Counted from the stretch's first letter, positions 53,584 to 63,526 are shown. The stretch is 64,000 nt of DNA from Bacteroidales bacterium (GCA_012837935.1 DUQG01000016.1:1-64000), one strand, 5' to 3'. The notes: generated by a model not told the origin, from the sequence alone. Translations and numbers: made by a program.

Positions 53584-54072
53584 TTAAAATGAATATCCAA
53601 AAGACAATCCAGCCCAAGGTACAGAACCGATGACACCGCCGATAGCTGGCGTAAAACCCGCACGAAATAGGAAACCGCTTTTATTAGATTGGTAGCGATA
53701 GCCTAGCCTAAACATAGTTTGATTAACAAGCAACATATAGCTTAATCCTGCTTCAAAAAAGTGTGATTTTCTGCCAAATAATAGATTTGCAGCCGGAGTA
53801 ACCACAAGTAAATGACTGTATTTTGTACCTGTACCATCTACATTTGCACCTGTTGGATAATAACTAAAACCGGAACCAAGAGTAAATGTAGTATTTGCCA
53901 TTGATGGAAATTTATACTCGTAGTTAAGAGAATAAAGACCAGCATTTCCACCCAATTCTAAAAAAACCGAATGGTGCCTGATTTTTGGAAGAGTATCGAC
54001 TTCATTTGTTTGAGCTTTAATAAAACCAAAGCTAATCAGTGTAAAGAAAAAGATAAATAATGTTTTTTGCAT
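53584..54072 (-). CDS. Small outer-membrane beta-barrel-like protein
   Basis: A 162-residue protein with a signal peptide (MQKTLFIFFFTLISFGFIKA) and alternating strands such as SVFLELGGNAGLYSLNYEYK, FLFRAGFTPAIGG and a final aromatic GLSFGYSF, which fits an eight-stranded outer-membrane barrel. The ATG at 54072 is preferred because the signal peptide starts there; another ATG at 54090 is possible. Family and function unknown. Single gene after dnaK's upstream region. Confidence 0.7.
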   Translation of the reverse strand: MQKTLFIFFFTLISFGFIKAQTNEVDTLPKIRHHSVFLELGGNAGLYSLNYEYKFPSMANTTFTLGSGFSYYPTGANVDGTGTKYSHLLVVTPAANLLFGRKSHFFEAGLSYMLLVNQTMFRLGYRYQSNKSGFLFRAGFTPAIGGVIGSVPWAGLSFGYSF

Positions 54073-54539
54073 AATGATTGAAAAATACATTTTTAGACTA
54101 TGAAGTTATCTTGACTTTTTCAAAACACTAGCAAACATAGAAAAAAACGTGCATATTCTCGTGATTTCGGAAACAATAGCGAAAAAAATCTTTGATTTTT
54201 TTACTATGTTCTCGAAAAATAATAAAAAATGATCATATATTTAACTATCGTTCTCTATGTTTTAAAAGTCGAGACGAGTTCTATATATATGATTGAAAAA
54301 AGAGGTAAAACGCTACATTGTGCCTAATAATTTAACTTAAATTCACAAACAATTATTATGTTATCCGTAAAGTTAAAAATTTTAAAGTAGTAAGCGGTAC
54401 TATTCGTTAACTTATCAACATGTTTACTCATTTTCATCTTCCGTTTTACTTTTTTCACTATACTAAGGTTGAAATACTTCAATAATTTATTTACTTTTGT
54501 ATTCACATAGAAATAGGCTTAAATTAATCCATATAATTT
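54073..54539. other. AT-rich intergenic region
   Basis: About 467 bp between divergent genes. No gene, RNA or clear hairpin was recognised. It must hold promoters for both sides. Confidence 0.45.
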
Positions 54540-55430
54540 ATGAAGAAAAAGAGTGATTTCTGGGATAAAACATTTTTAGGCTATATCCTAAAAAACATCG
54601 GCATTGCAATTGCTGCCATGCTGGGAATAGCCTTAGTTGCTTTATTCCTAATCAATATTTACACCAAACACGGAAAGTCCGAAGCAGTTCCCAACTTAAA
54701 AGGACTTAGCATAGAAGAGGCGGACGCCATGCTTCGTAAGCAGAAATTAAAATTTGAAATAATTGACTCGGTTTTTATGCGAGACAAAAAACTGGGTACT
54801 GTCATTGAACAAAATCCGGTAGCAAACTCCATCGTAAAACCCGGACGTAAAATTTACCTGATTATCAATTCCAAAGCAGTACGACAAGTTAAATTCCCTA
54901 ACGTTACCGATATTTCGGTACGTCAAGCCGAAGCAATGATAAAATCATTAAGAATAAACATTGCTAATATTCAGTACGCACCATCGGCATACCGTGACCT
55001 GGTGCTGGAAGCCAAATATAACGGAAAAACGCTTACACAAGGCGACAAAGTTCCCGAAGGTGCTTCGATAGTACTCGTTGTAGGTGATGGATATGGTGGA
55101 TATGATGGCATAAGCTCAGGTGCACCTTCATTGATTGGTCTGGATCTTTATTCGGCAACAGAAACAATCAACACTTCTTCTTTTTTAATTGGCTATCTTA
55201 CTTACGACGTAGAACCCAATGGCGACGAAAGTTCTTACGTGGTTTATCGTCAACGACCGGAACCGGGCGAACCCATTGATGCAGGAAGCACCATTGATTT
55301 GTTCCTTACAAAAGACAGAAGCAAATTAGATGTACCAACAAGTCAAGTTCCCGTTACAAATCAACATACTATTTCGGTAGAAAAGAAAGAGAAAAAAGAA
55401 AAAGTAAAAGATATTGAAGAATTCTTTTAG
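54540..55430 (+). CDS. Membrane-anchored PASTA-domain protein
   Basis: A 296-residue protein: one membrane helix (about 17-40, NIGIAIAAMLGIALVALFLI), then three PASTA domains (about 48-112, 115-184 and 194-263), each with a P-N/L-x-G core such as VPNLKGLSIEEADAM and FPNVTDISVRQAEAM. The C-terminal ~30 residues are charged. PASTA domains bind peptidoglycan or muropeptides; here no kinase domain is attached. It lies 12 bp before rluD, a conserved Bacteroidota pair. Confidence 0.88.
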   Translation: MKKKSDFWDKTFLGYILKNIGIAIAAMLGIALVALFLINIYTKHGKSEAVPNLKGLSIEEADAMLRKQKLKFEIIDSVFMRDKKLGTVIEQNPVANSIVKPGRKIYLIINSKAVRQVKFPNVTDISVRQAEAMIKSLRINIANIQYAPSAYRDLVLEAKYNGKTLTQGDKVPEGASIVLVVGDGYGGYDGISSGAPSLIGLDLYSATETINTSSFLIGYLTYDVEPNGDESSYVVYRQRPEPGEPIDAGSTIDLFLTKDRSKLDVPTSQVPVTNQHTISVEKKEKKEKVKDIEEFF

Positions 55431-55442
55431 CTTGTAAATAAC

Positions 55443-56516
55443 GTGAGAGAAGAGTATATAGAAGAATTTGAAGAAGACGATGATATAGACAATACATCCG
55501 TTTCGCAAGAAATGTATGAGCACCATCGTTTTGAGGTGGACAAAGGTCAATCCCAAATGCGAATCGATAAATATTTGGTTAATTTTATGCCAAATGTTTC
55601 CAGAAATCGGATTCAAGATGCGGCGACAGCAGGGAATATTTTAGTGAATGAGAAACCTGTTAAATCCAACTACAAGGTTAAACCTTTGGACTCAATCTCT
55701 ATCGTACTGGCTTATCCACCGAGTAATTTTGAGATTATTCCACAAGAGATACCGCTTAATATTGTTTATGAAGACGATGATATTATTTTGGTAAATAAAC
55801 AACCGAATTTAGTGGTTCATCCCGGATTTGGAAATTTTGACGGAACTCTGCTCAACGGCATTGCTTGGCATTTAAAAGATATGCCGGGATTTGATGCCAA
55901 TGACTCCCGACTGGGATTGGTTCATCGGATTGATAAAGATACATCGGGACTGATTATCGTAGCGAAAACGGCAGAAGCAAAAACAAACTTAGGAAAGCAA
56001 TTCTTTGATAAAACTACCAAACGCACCTACAATGCTTTGGTGTGGGGAAATGTGAAAGATGACGAAGGTACAGTCGTAGGTGCTTTGGCACGCGACCCTC
56101 GTGATAGAATGCTTTTTACAGTATTTCCCGAAGGGGAAAATCCGCTGGCAAAACACGCTGTAACGCACTACAAAGTGCTGGAACGATTTGGCTATGCCAC
56201 ATTGGTAGAATGCCGACTGGAAACGGGTCGCACACACCAAATCCGAGTGCATATGAAGCATATCGGACACACGCTTTTCAACGATGACCGCTACGGCGGT
56301 AATGAAGTGCTGAAAGGGAACCGAACGGCTAAATATCAACAGTTTGTCAGAAATTGTTTTGAAATTTGTCCACGTCAAGCACTTCATGCAAAAACATTGG
56401 GATTTACTCATCCCACTACTGGTGAGGAAATGTTTTTTGATAGTGAACTGCCTGACGACCTGACACAAGTGATTGAAAAATGGCGTAGATACTATTCACA
56501 AATGACACAAATATAA
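55443..56516 (+). CDS. rluD: RluD-type 23S rRNA pseudouridine synthase
   Basis: A 357-residue enzyme that isomerises uridines in 23S rRNA. It begins with an acidic extension (about 1-30), then an S4 RNA-binding domain (RIDKYLVNFMPNVSRNRIQD) and a catalytic domain with GLVHRIDKDTSGLIIVAKT, where the Asp in RIDKDT is catalytic, and ETGRTHQIRVHMKHIGHTLF. The start is GTG at 55443, 12 bp after the PASTA gene; the first in-frame ATG is about 18 codons further, inside the extension. ddl follows. Confidence 0.9.
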   Translation: MREEYIEEFEEDDDIDNTSVSQEMYEHHRFEVDKGQSQMRIDKYLVNFMPNVSRNRIQDAATAGNILVNEKPVKSNYKVKPLDSISIVLAYPPSNFEIIPQEIPLNIVYEDDDIILVNKQPNLVVHPGFGNFDGTLLNGIAWHLKDMPGFDANDSRLGLVHRIDKDTSGLIIVAKTAEAKTNLGKQFFDKTTKRTYNALVWGNVKDDEGTVVGALARDPRDRMLFTVFPEGENPLAKHAVTHYKVLERFGYATLVECRLETGRTHQIRVHMKHIGHTLFNDDRYGGNEVLKGNRTAKYQQFVRNCFEICPRQALHAKTLGFTHPTTGEEMFFDSELPDDLTQVIEKWRRYYSQMTQI

Positions 56517-56708
56517 GTAACATGAAACAATTATTGCCATGTTTTAAGATTTTTTTCTTTGTTCTATATAGTAGTTCTTTTGAGCGTATTTTGTCCTTTA
56601 TTTCGGTTGTTTAGCCCGCTAAACGCCCTCAATAAAAAACAAAATCCATCTCAAAAGAGCTACAAAAACTATATCAATAATTATTTCAAATTACTTAACA
56701 GAAACTAT

Positions 56709-57683
56709 ATGACTAAAAAAAATATTGCTATCATAGCCGGAGGCGACAGTTCGGAAAGCGTAGTTTCGCTGAAAAGTGCAGCCGGAATCTATTCTTTTAT
56801 TGACAAAGAAAAATACAATTGCCATATCGTTACCATCAAAGGTACGGATTGGCATGTACAACTTAGTGAAAATGAGATTTTGTCTATCGACAAAAATGAT
56901 TTTAGTTTTACAAAAAACGATGTAAAAACTAAATTCGATTTTGCTTACATAACCATTCACGGCACACCCGGCGAAAACGGTATTCTGCAAGGCTACTTCG
57001 AACTGTTACGTATTCCCTACTCTACTTGTAACGTGCTGACAGCGGCACTTACGTTCGATAAGTTTACGTGTAACAACTTCCTGAAAAGTTTCGGTATTCG
57101 GGTGGCAGACAGCATTTTGCTCCGTGCCGGACAAAGCATAAGCGATGAAGAGGTTTTAGAAAAAATAGGACTTCCTTGCTTTATTAAACCCAATGTGGGT
57201 GGCAGTAGTTTTGGAACAACAAAAGTAAAAGAAGCCTATCAAATCCAAGCTGCCATCAAAGCTGCATTTGCCGAAGGCAAAGAGGTTCTGATTGAGCAAT
57301 TTGTTGAAGGCAATGAATTTACCTGCGGGATGTACAAAACAAGCCAAAAAACAGTCGTACTCCCTGTTACGGAAATCATCAGCAAAAACGAGTTTTTTGA
57401 TTACGGCGCTAAATACAATCGCGAATCGGAGGAAATTACCCCGGCAAGAATTTCAAAAGAGTTGACTGAAAGAATTCAAAAACTAACTGTTGCTATTTAT
57501 GATATTCTCGGTTGTAAAGGCATTATTCGTGCGGATTATATTATTAAGGACGGCGTTATCAATCTGTTGGAAGTAAACACCACTCCCGGTATGACTGCTA
57601 CCAGCTTTATTCCGCAACAAGTAGCCGCTGCCGGAATGGATATAAAAGATGTAATGACAGATATTATTGAAGGGAGTAATTAG
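56709..57683 (+). CDS. ddl: D-alanine-D-alanine ligase
   Basis: A 324-residue ATP-grasp ligase making D-Ala-D-Ala for peptidoglycan. MTKKNIAIIAGGDSSESVVS opens it, YITIHGTPGENGILQGYFEL, CFIKPNVGGSSFGTTKVKEA, IEQFVEGNEFTCGMYK and LLEVNTTPGMTATSFIPQQ are the family motifs. The open frame extends to 56559, but the extra 50 codons are hydrophobic and unrelated, so the ATG at 56709 is the start. It follows rluD and precedes a prenyl synthase, a cell-wall grouping. Confidence 0.94.
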   Translation: MTKKNIAIIAGGDSSESVVSLKSAAGIYSFIDKEKYNCHIVTIKGTDWHVQLSENEILSIDKNDFSFTKNDVKTKFDFAYITIHGTPGENGILQGYFELLRIPYSTCNVLTAALTFDKFTCNNFLKSFGIRVADSILLRAGQSISDEEVLEKIGLPCFIKPNVGGSSFGTTKVKEAYQIQAAIKAAFAEGKEVLIEQFVEGNEFTCGMYKTSQKTVVLPVTEIISKNEFFDYGAKYNRESEEITPARISKELTERIQKLTVAIYDILGCKGIIRADYIIKDGVINLLEVNTTPGMTATSFIPQQVAAAGMDIKDVMTDIIEGSN

Positions 57684-57885
57684 TATGTAGTTTGTAGTCG
57701 GTAGATAGTAGTCGGTAGATGGAAGATGGTAGCCAGAAGTTGTTGGGAGCGTTGGCTTCCAGCCAACGATTAGATAGAAAGATAACAAATAAACATATAA
57801 ACAACCGAACATATAAACAACCGAACATATAAACAACTGAACAAACATCAAGCATCCAACATCATACATCAAACAAATAAAAACA
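57684..57885 (+). repeat. Repeat-rich gap after ddl
   Basis: Directly after the ddl stop come GTAGTCGGTAGATAGTAGTC-type units (57684-57735), then the hairpin CGTTGGCT-TCC-AGCCAACG (57750-57768), then three 16-bp tandem units beginning AACATATAAACAACCG (57792-57839), then CATCAAGCATCCAACATC units. No gene. Confidence 0.65.
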
Positions 57886-58863
57886 ATGAAAACATTTGAC
57901 GAAATACTTCAACTAATCAACACAGAGTTAGACAAAATCAATTGGAGCAAAGAACCCAAAGGTCTTTACGAACCAATCGGTTATATTTTATCACTTGGCG
58001 GAAAGCGCGTGCGCCCGGCAGTTACTTTGATGGCTTGCAATCTCTACACCGATGACGTAACAAAAGCTATGAAAGCAGCAATCGGTTTGGAAATTTTCCA
58101 CAATTTTACCCTGCTTCACGATGACATTATGGATAAAGCGGACGTAAGACGTGGCAAACCTACCGTGCATAAAAAGTGGGACGATAACACCGCCATTCTT
58201 TCCGGTGATGTAATGCAAATAGAAGCTTACAAATGGATGGCTGAAGTGCCTGAGACGCACCTAAAACCTGTTTTAGACATTTTTTCTAAACTGGCTGCTG
58301 AAATTTGTGAAGGTCAGCAATATGATATGGAGTTTGAAAGTCGTGAGCAAGTAAGCCCCGATGAATATTTGGAAATGATACGACTAAAAACTGCCGTACT
58401 AATGGCAGGTGGGTGCCAGATTGGCGCATTGGTAGGTGGTGCTAACGATAAAGATGCTAAAAACCTATACGAGTTTGGAAATAATATCGGTTTGGCATTT
58501 CAACTGAAAGATGACTTGCTGGACGTGTATGGCGATGAAGCGAGTTTTGGAAAAAGAATCGGTGGCGATATTCTTTGCAATAAAAAGACCTACTTACTAA
58601 TCAACGCACTTGAAAAAGCAAAATCAACTGATAAGGAAAAACTTGAATTTTGGCTTAACAACAACAATCCGGAGCAAGAAACTGAAAAAATTCAGGCAGT
58701 TACTGCACTTTACAACAAGTTAGACGTAAAAAAAATCTGCGAAGATAAGATGCAGTTTTACCTTGACAAAGCCATTGTACACTTAGACCGTGTGCAAGTA
58801 GAAGAGCACAAAAAACTTGAATTACAGAAATTAGCTGAAAAATTAATGTCAAGAGACGATTAA
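57886..58863 (+). CDS. Polyprenyl synthetase
   Basis: A 325-residue trans-isoprenyl diphosphate synthase. First aspartate-rich motif LLHDDIMDKADVRRG, second FQLKDDLLDVYGDEASFGK, plus GGKRVRPAVTLMAC. The residue pattern upstream of the first motif (GLEIFHNFTLLHDDIMD) suggests a long-chain product such as octaprenyl, for quinones, though a farnesyl or geranylgeranyl product is possible. Follows ddl after a repeat-filled gap. Confidence 0.88.
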   Translation: MKTFDEILQLINTELDKINWSKEPKGLYEPIGYILSLGGKRVRPAVTLMACNLYTDDVTKAMKAAIGLEIFHNFTLLHDDIMDKADVRRGKPTVHKKWDDNTAILSGDVMQIEAYKWMAEVPETHLKPVLDIFSKLAAEICEGQQYDMEFESREQVSPDEYLEMIRLKTAVLMAGGCQIGALVGGANDKDAKNLYEFGNNIGLAFQLKDDLLDVYGDEASFGKRIGGDILCNKKTYLLINALEKAKSTDKEKLEFWLNNNNPEQETEKIQAVTALYNKLDVKKICEDKMQFYLDKAIVHLDRVQVEEHKKLELQKLAEKLMSRDD

Positions 58864-58929
58864 AATTTGTATTTTTGTAAAAATTTACCTGTAATTAATT
58901 CTTTAACACCATATTTTTAAGTTCAAACT

Positions 58930-59637
58930 ATGCCCTACCGCCGATTGCCAAATACAGATCAAGCCCGACTTCGGGCTCTTCGAGCTGCAATAAAAGCAGC
59001 CAGGCAACAATTTTTCGGTGAACAGGTTATCTCTTTCAAATCGTTACATGAAGCTGAAAGTTTTCTTATGGTTTTTGAGAAGCAGATGATTCTATACAAA
59101 CAAACACTTGAAAATCAGGTAAATGCCAACAAACAATATCAGCAAGTTCTCTACAATGCTCGGATGTACATTTCACACTTTATCCAAGTTTTCAACTTGG
59201 CTGTTATTCGTGGCGATATAAGGAAAGAACACAAACTCTACTACAATATGGATACAGAAGTCCATAATGTGCCGGATCTTTCTACCGAAGCCGCTATACA
59301 AGAATGGGGACAAAACATCATTGATGGTGAAAATGAGCGGGTTAGAGGTGGCGGATCACCTATCTACAATCCTACCATAGCCAAAGTACAAGTACATTAC
59401 GAGGTTTTCAAGGAATATAAATCTAACCAACGACTTTACCAAGCCACGACAAATAGAAATTGGGAAGAGTTGGTGAAATTACGTGAGGAGGGCGATGCTA
59501 TTATTCTTGATATTTGGAATCAAGTAGAAGAATTCTACAAAAATGAAACGCCTTACAATAAACTTCAAAAATGCCAAAATTACGGATTGGTTTATTATTA
59601 TAGGAAAAACGAAAAAATCTTAACTCCGGATAGCTAA
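58930..59637 (+). CDS. Conserved hypothetical protein
   Basis: A 235-residue protein without a signal peptide. It begins with a basic, arginine-rich segment (MPYRRLPNTDQARLRALRAA) and is largely helical (about 20-110), with a segment GGGSPIYNPTIAKVQVHYEV near residue 139. No family was recognised. Starts 67 bp after the prenyl synthase. Confidence 0.7.
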   Translation: MPYRRLPNTDQARLRALRAAIKAARQQFFGEQVISFKSLHEAESFLMVFEKQMILYKQTLENQVNANKQYQQVLYNARMYISHFIQVFNLAVIRGDIRKEHKLYYNMDTEVHNVPDLSTEAAIQEWGQNIIDGENERVRGGGSPIYNPTIAKVQVHYEVFKEYKSNQRLYQATTNRNWEELVKLREEGDAIILDIWNQVEEFYKNETPYNKLQKCQNYGLVYYYRKNEKILTPDS

Positions 59638-59661
59638 TTATATCTTTCTTTTTGCCGAACT

Positions 59662-60279
59662 TTATAACTGTCCGGCATCCACAAGTGTAACTACTCGCTC
59701 TACGATACGATCTTTGTCCGTAGCATCGTACTCAGCTTTCAAATCTGAACCAAAAAATCTGGCAATGGTATTCCAAAACACAGCCGGCATAGATCCTTTA
59801 TAGGCTTTTATTAAGTCAAAAGTATTCATATCGTGCTCACGGTCAATCAATTTTACCAGCATTTTACCCTGATTTATCGTAAGTTTACGAAGAGGTTTTT
59901 CATATTCCCTGAAAATTCGTTTCTGGAACTGACTGATATGTTTTTTCCGTGCAACATCATTGGGAAGTAAAAAAAGCTCTTTATTCAGCTTGTTTATCTC
60001 CATCGAAGCAAGTCGCGCATAAGGCAAAGCTTTTTTCACATCGCGAACGGTACGCCAATAAAATCTCTCTTGACGTTTATTTTTGAATACCAAAGGCGGA
60101 TATACATAAACAGTACGCAAAGTTTTCAAATAAATCGTTTCGCCATCCTCAATCACCTTTTCCATCAAGACATAACTTTCCTCCTGCGAACCAGTTGTAG
60201 TCACATCTATTTGTGCAATAACATCTGAAAAACAGACACTTACACAAACTAAAAACAGTATAAAAATTATTTTTCTCAT
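59662..60279 (-). CDS. DUF4294 domain protein
   Basis: A 205-residue exported protein with signal peptide (MRKIIFILFLVCVSVCFSDV). The mature part carries the DUF4294 signature YLKTLRTVYVYPPLVFKNKR followed by WRTVRDVKKALPYARLAS and GKMLVKLIDREHDMNTFDL. The ATG at 60279 starts the signal peptide; an upstream in-frame TTG at 60297 is less likely. Function unknown; found across Bacteroidota envelopes. It is convergent with the gene at 58930. Confidence 0.85.
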   Translation of the reverse strand: MRKIIFILFLVCVSVCFSDVIAQIDVTTTGSQEESYVLMEKVIEDGETIYLKTLRTVYVYPPLVFKNKRQERFYWRTVRDVKKALPYARLASMEINKLNKELFLLPNDVARKKHISQFQKRIFREYEKPLRKLTINQGKMLVKLIDREHDMNTFDLIKAYKGSMPAVFWNTIARFFGSDLKAEYDATDKDRIVERVVTLVDAGQL

Positions 60280-60421
60280 TTTACAATCCGAAGACAAAAA
60301 TAATCAATCTTTGCTATCTAACAATATTACAGCAAGATTTATTCCAATTTTTTTAGGAAATTATCGCTAAATTCAATATATTTGAAAAAGTATATCTATC
60401 CTTATAATTAAACATCTGTAA

Positions 60422-61321
60422 ATGAGACCTATTTTTACAATATTTTCGGACATTATCCCGCTTAGCAATCGGATAAAAAACCAAAATTGGAGTTGTTGTT
60501 TTTCAAAAAAACGCTGCTTAGTCTTCCTCCTATTTATCAATTCTATTGGCTGTTTTTCACAGATTGCTCCTGTAGTTCCATCGCCTACATCCATTGCCAA
60601 CACCTCTGTTGCTGAATTGGACGAATGGAATGCATTTCACAATCTTCCCGCTTTGGCACATATCGAAAAAATGGAATTTGCTATGCAGTACGAAAATCGC
60701 TATATGTTAAACGAACTCAACACCAAGAGCGTACAAGCTGGTTTCAATGCCAATTTTATAAATGTGGGGATTGGTTTTTCTCATCACGGCTATTCCATTT
60801 ACCACGAAATGCTTGCCGGACTGGGCATTGCTCGAAATTTTGGCGATAAATTCTCTATGGGCGTGCAGTTTGACTACTACACAGCTTACTTCCATGCCGC
60901 AGATGAGAGTAGATACCGTGGCACCGTATTGGCACAATTTGGCATTGCATCTACCATTTTCCCAAAACTGACCGTAGGATTCCACACTTTTAATCCTTTT
61001 CAAACCAGCATTAAAACCGAATATACCGAAAAGCGTATTCCTTCTATTTTCAGCATCGGTGCCAACTATGCTTTTGCGGAAAATCTAAAATGGCTCACGC
61101 AAATTGACAAAGAAGTGAGTAGCAATTATCGTTTTGCTACCGGATTTGAATATAGAATGATTAAAGAATTGACTGTAAAATTAGGCGCTTACGGCAGCGA
61201 CTATTTAGTTCCGGCATTAGGATTGGGCTTGCATTTGGGTGGATTTCATTTTAATCTAAATGGCGAACTACATCCAATCCTCGGACTAAACACCATCGCC
61301 AACTTAAAGTATAAATTTTAA
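60422..61321 (+). CDS. Outer-membrane barrel protein (PorQ-like)
   Basis: A 299-residue protein: a basic N-terminal stretch and a late signal segment (RCLVFLLFINSIGCFSQ, residues 31-47) then a beta-barrel with many alternating strands (FINVGIGFSHHGYSIYHEML, FSMGVQFDYYTAYFHA, LGLGLHLGGFHFNLNGEL) ending in aromatic KYKF. It resembles PorQ/FadL-type outer-membrane proteins. The open ATG start gives an unusually long pre-signal region. The next gene, 32 bp downstream, is also an envelope protein. Confidence 0.65.
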   Translation: MRPIFTIFSDIIPLSNRIKNQNWSCCFSKKRCLVFLLFINSIGCFSQIAPVVPSPTSIANTSVAELDEWNAFHNLPALAHIEKMEFAMQYENRYMLNELNTKSVQAGFNANFINVGIGFSHHGYSIYHEMLAGLGIARNFGDKFSMGVQFDYYTAYFHAADESRYRGTVLAQFGIASTIFPKLTVGFHTFNPFQTSIKTEYTEKRIPSIFSIGANYAFAENLKWLTQIDKEVSSNYRFATGFEYRMIKELTVKLGAYGSDYLVPALGLGLHLGGFHFNLNGELHPILGLNTIANLKYKF

Positions 61322-61353
61322 AAACTGATTTTTCTGTATAGAAAGCTACAAAT

Positions 61354-63432
61354 ATGAGATTTCTCAAAAACATAATATTTCTTATTATCCTTATCCTTTT
61401 CCCGCTAAAAATCACGGCACAAGATGCCAATCTGTCTGCCGAGCAGATTATTGCCGACATTTACGAACAACTTGCGGAAGAAGCCGAAATGGAAATTGAT
61501 TTTACAAGTTTTTACGATGACCTGATGGCTCTAGCAGAAAACCCAATTAATCTAAACAACACCAACAAAGACGAACTGGATAAGCTGGCTTTCCTTTCCG
61601 ATGTTCAAATTGACAACATCCTTCATTATCTTTATCGAAACACACCCGTACAAACTATCTACGAACTGCAACTTATCGACGGTTTGGATATGACGGATAT
61701 ACAACGGATATTGCATTTCGTACATTTAGGCGACGCTATCCAGAAAAAAGAAAAATTGGATATAAAGCAGATTTTCAAATACGGTAAAAATGAACTGCAT
61801 TTTCGCTTAGACCGAGGTTTGGAATTACGAGAAGGCTATCGTTTTTTACCCGAAACAGACGAAAAAGCCGTTGAGGCAAATTCCAAGAAATACCTTGGCG
61901 ACCCTTTTTACAATCATCTAAAATATCGATTTAGGTATCGCGACAAAGTGCAGTTTGGCATTACGACAGAAAAAGACCCCGGTGAGCAGTTTTGGGGTAA
62001 GCATAATAAAGGCTACGATTTTTATTCGGCTTTCTTTGAATTGAAAAATGTCGGTAGATTGAAAACGCTAGTTCTAGGAGATTTTAGAGCCAATTTTGGG
62101 CAAGGCTTAGTTGTGCGCACCGACTTTTCAATGGGAAAATCGGCATACGTTATGCAAGTTACACCACGCTCCACCGGATTGAAAAAATTTAGCTCCACTG
62201 CTGAATACGATATTTTTAGAGGTGCAGGCGCTACGATTAATCTTGGCAAACTGGATGTAACTGCATTTTATTCTCGTAAAAGAATAGACGCTGATACCGA
62301 TACTATCAACGGCACTTTCTCATCGCTTACGCAAACAGGCATTCATCGTACGCTCAAAGACTTAGAAAAGAAAAACACCGTACTACAACAGGCCATTGGT
62401 GGAAATGCCACTTTCACACATCAATGGTTTCAAGTAGGTACAACTGCATTTTATAATCACTTTGACCACAGTCTTCAACCTCGTTCAGCAAACTACAATC
62501 AGTTCTATTTCTGCGGACAAGAACAGTGGGCAGCAAGCGTAAACTATCGTGCACGATGGCAAAAGATAAATTTCTTTGGTGAGACAGCCATAACTGATAA
62601 GTCTGCTCTGGCTACACTTAATGGAATGAATTTCAATCCGACATCTCGCGTAAGTCTTGTGGCATTGCATCGCTATTTCTCCAAAGAATACGACGTACTA
62701 TTTGCTCGCACTTTCTCTGAATCGTCCCGTGTGAATAACGAAACCGGATTTTATCTCGGCGCAGAAGTTCGTCCTATTAAATACTGGAAAATATCGGCAT
62801 ACGTGGATAGTTATCGATTTCCATGGGCAAAATTTGGCATTGATGTTCCATCCATTGGTAAAGATTATTTGGTGCAAGTTGATTATTTTCCGAAACGTAA
62901 CATTAATATGTATTGGCGGTTTAAGTTGGAAGAAAAAGCTCGCAATTTCACCGACACCGTGAGCACGATGTCCGTCGTTACCAATCAAACCAAGTGGCAA
63001 GCACGCTACTTACTCAACTACACATTTGGCAGATTTAGCTTCAGAAATCAGTTGGACGCCAACGGTTTTCAGCACACACCCAAGCAAGCCACCTACGGAT
63101 TTTCTGCTTTGCAAGACGTAGCTTATGATTTTAAGAAATTTCCTCTTAGCATCAACGCTCGCTTCCAAGTTTTTGATGCACAAAACTACAACAATCGCAT
63201 TTACGTCTATGAGCGAGATGTACTTTACGCCTTCTCCGTCCCGATGAATTACGGTCTGGGAAGTCGTTACTATCTAAATTTACGTTACGACTTGGGAGAA
63301 AGTCTCTCTTTTTGGCTAAAATTCGCACAAACAGTTTATGCTGACGGACGTACATCTCAAAGTAGCGGAAACGAAGAAATACCCGGAAACAGAAAAACGG
63401 ATTTTAGATTTTTGCTACGATGGAAATTTTAA
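61354..63432 (+). CDS. Exported HhH-domain protein with outer-membrane barrel
   Basis: A 692-residue protein with a signal peptide (1-22, ending ITAQ). Residues about 45-130 hold a helix-hairpin-helix/ComEA-like unit (INLNNTNKDELDKLAFLSDV, TIYELQLIDGLDMTDIQ). From about 150 on, beta-barrel strands (FRLDRGLELREGYRFLP, VLGDFRANFGQGLVVRTDFS) continue to an aromatic end LLRWKF. Proteins of this type are common in Bacteroidota; possible DNA binding by the HhH part is not shown. Start 32 bp after the barrel gene, likely cotranscribed. Confidence 0.75.
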   Translation: MRFLKNIIFLIILILFPLKITAQDANLSAEQIIADIYEQLAEEAEMEIDFTSFYDDLMALAENPINLNNTNKDELDKLAFLSDVQIDNILHYLYRNTPVQTIYELQLIDGLDMTDIQRILHFVHLGDAIQKKEKLDIKQIFKYGKNELHFRLDRGLELREGYRFLPETDEKAVEANSKKYLGDPFYNHLKYRFRYRDKVQFGITTEKDPGEQFWGKHNKGYDFYSAFFELKNVGRLKTLVLGDFRANFGQGLVVRTDFSMGKSAYVMQVTPRSTGLKKFSSTAEYDIFRGAGATINLGKLDVTAFYSRKRIDADTDTINGTFSSLTQTGIHRTLKDLEKKNTVLQQAIGGNATFTHQWFQVGTTAFYNHFDHSLQPRSANYNQFYFCGQEQWAASVNYRARWQKINFFGETAITDKSALATLNGMNFNPTSRVSLVALHRYFSKEYDVLFARTFSESSRVNNETGFYLGAEVRPIKYWKISAYVDSYRFPWAKFGIDVPSIGKDYLVQVDYFPKRNINMYWRFKLEEKARNFTDTVSTMSVVTNQTKWQARYLLNYTFGRFSFRNQLDANGFQHTPKQATYGFSALQDVAYDFKKFPLSINARFQVFDAQNYNNRIYVYERDVLYAFSVPMNYGLGSRYYLNLRYDLGESLSFWLKFAQTVYADGRTSQSSGNEEIPGNRKTDFRFLLRWKF

Positions 63433-63526
63433 TTCTTGTCTTGTTTTAAACTTTTTACACATTGTCTTGTCCTATTTGTACTTTTACAGATTATTACACA
63501 CAACATATTTCTACCATTAATAATCA

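Noticed and set aside
54324-54506. 60-residue minus-strand open frame
   Set aside because: Low-complexity, Lys/Asn-rich, in an AT-rich promoter region, with no recognisable domain.
56559-56708. N-terminal extension of Ddl
   Set aside because: The extra 50 codons are unlike the family, and the canonical Ddl N-terminus starts at the ATG at 56709.
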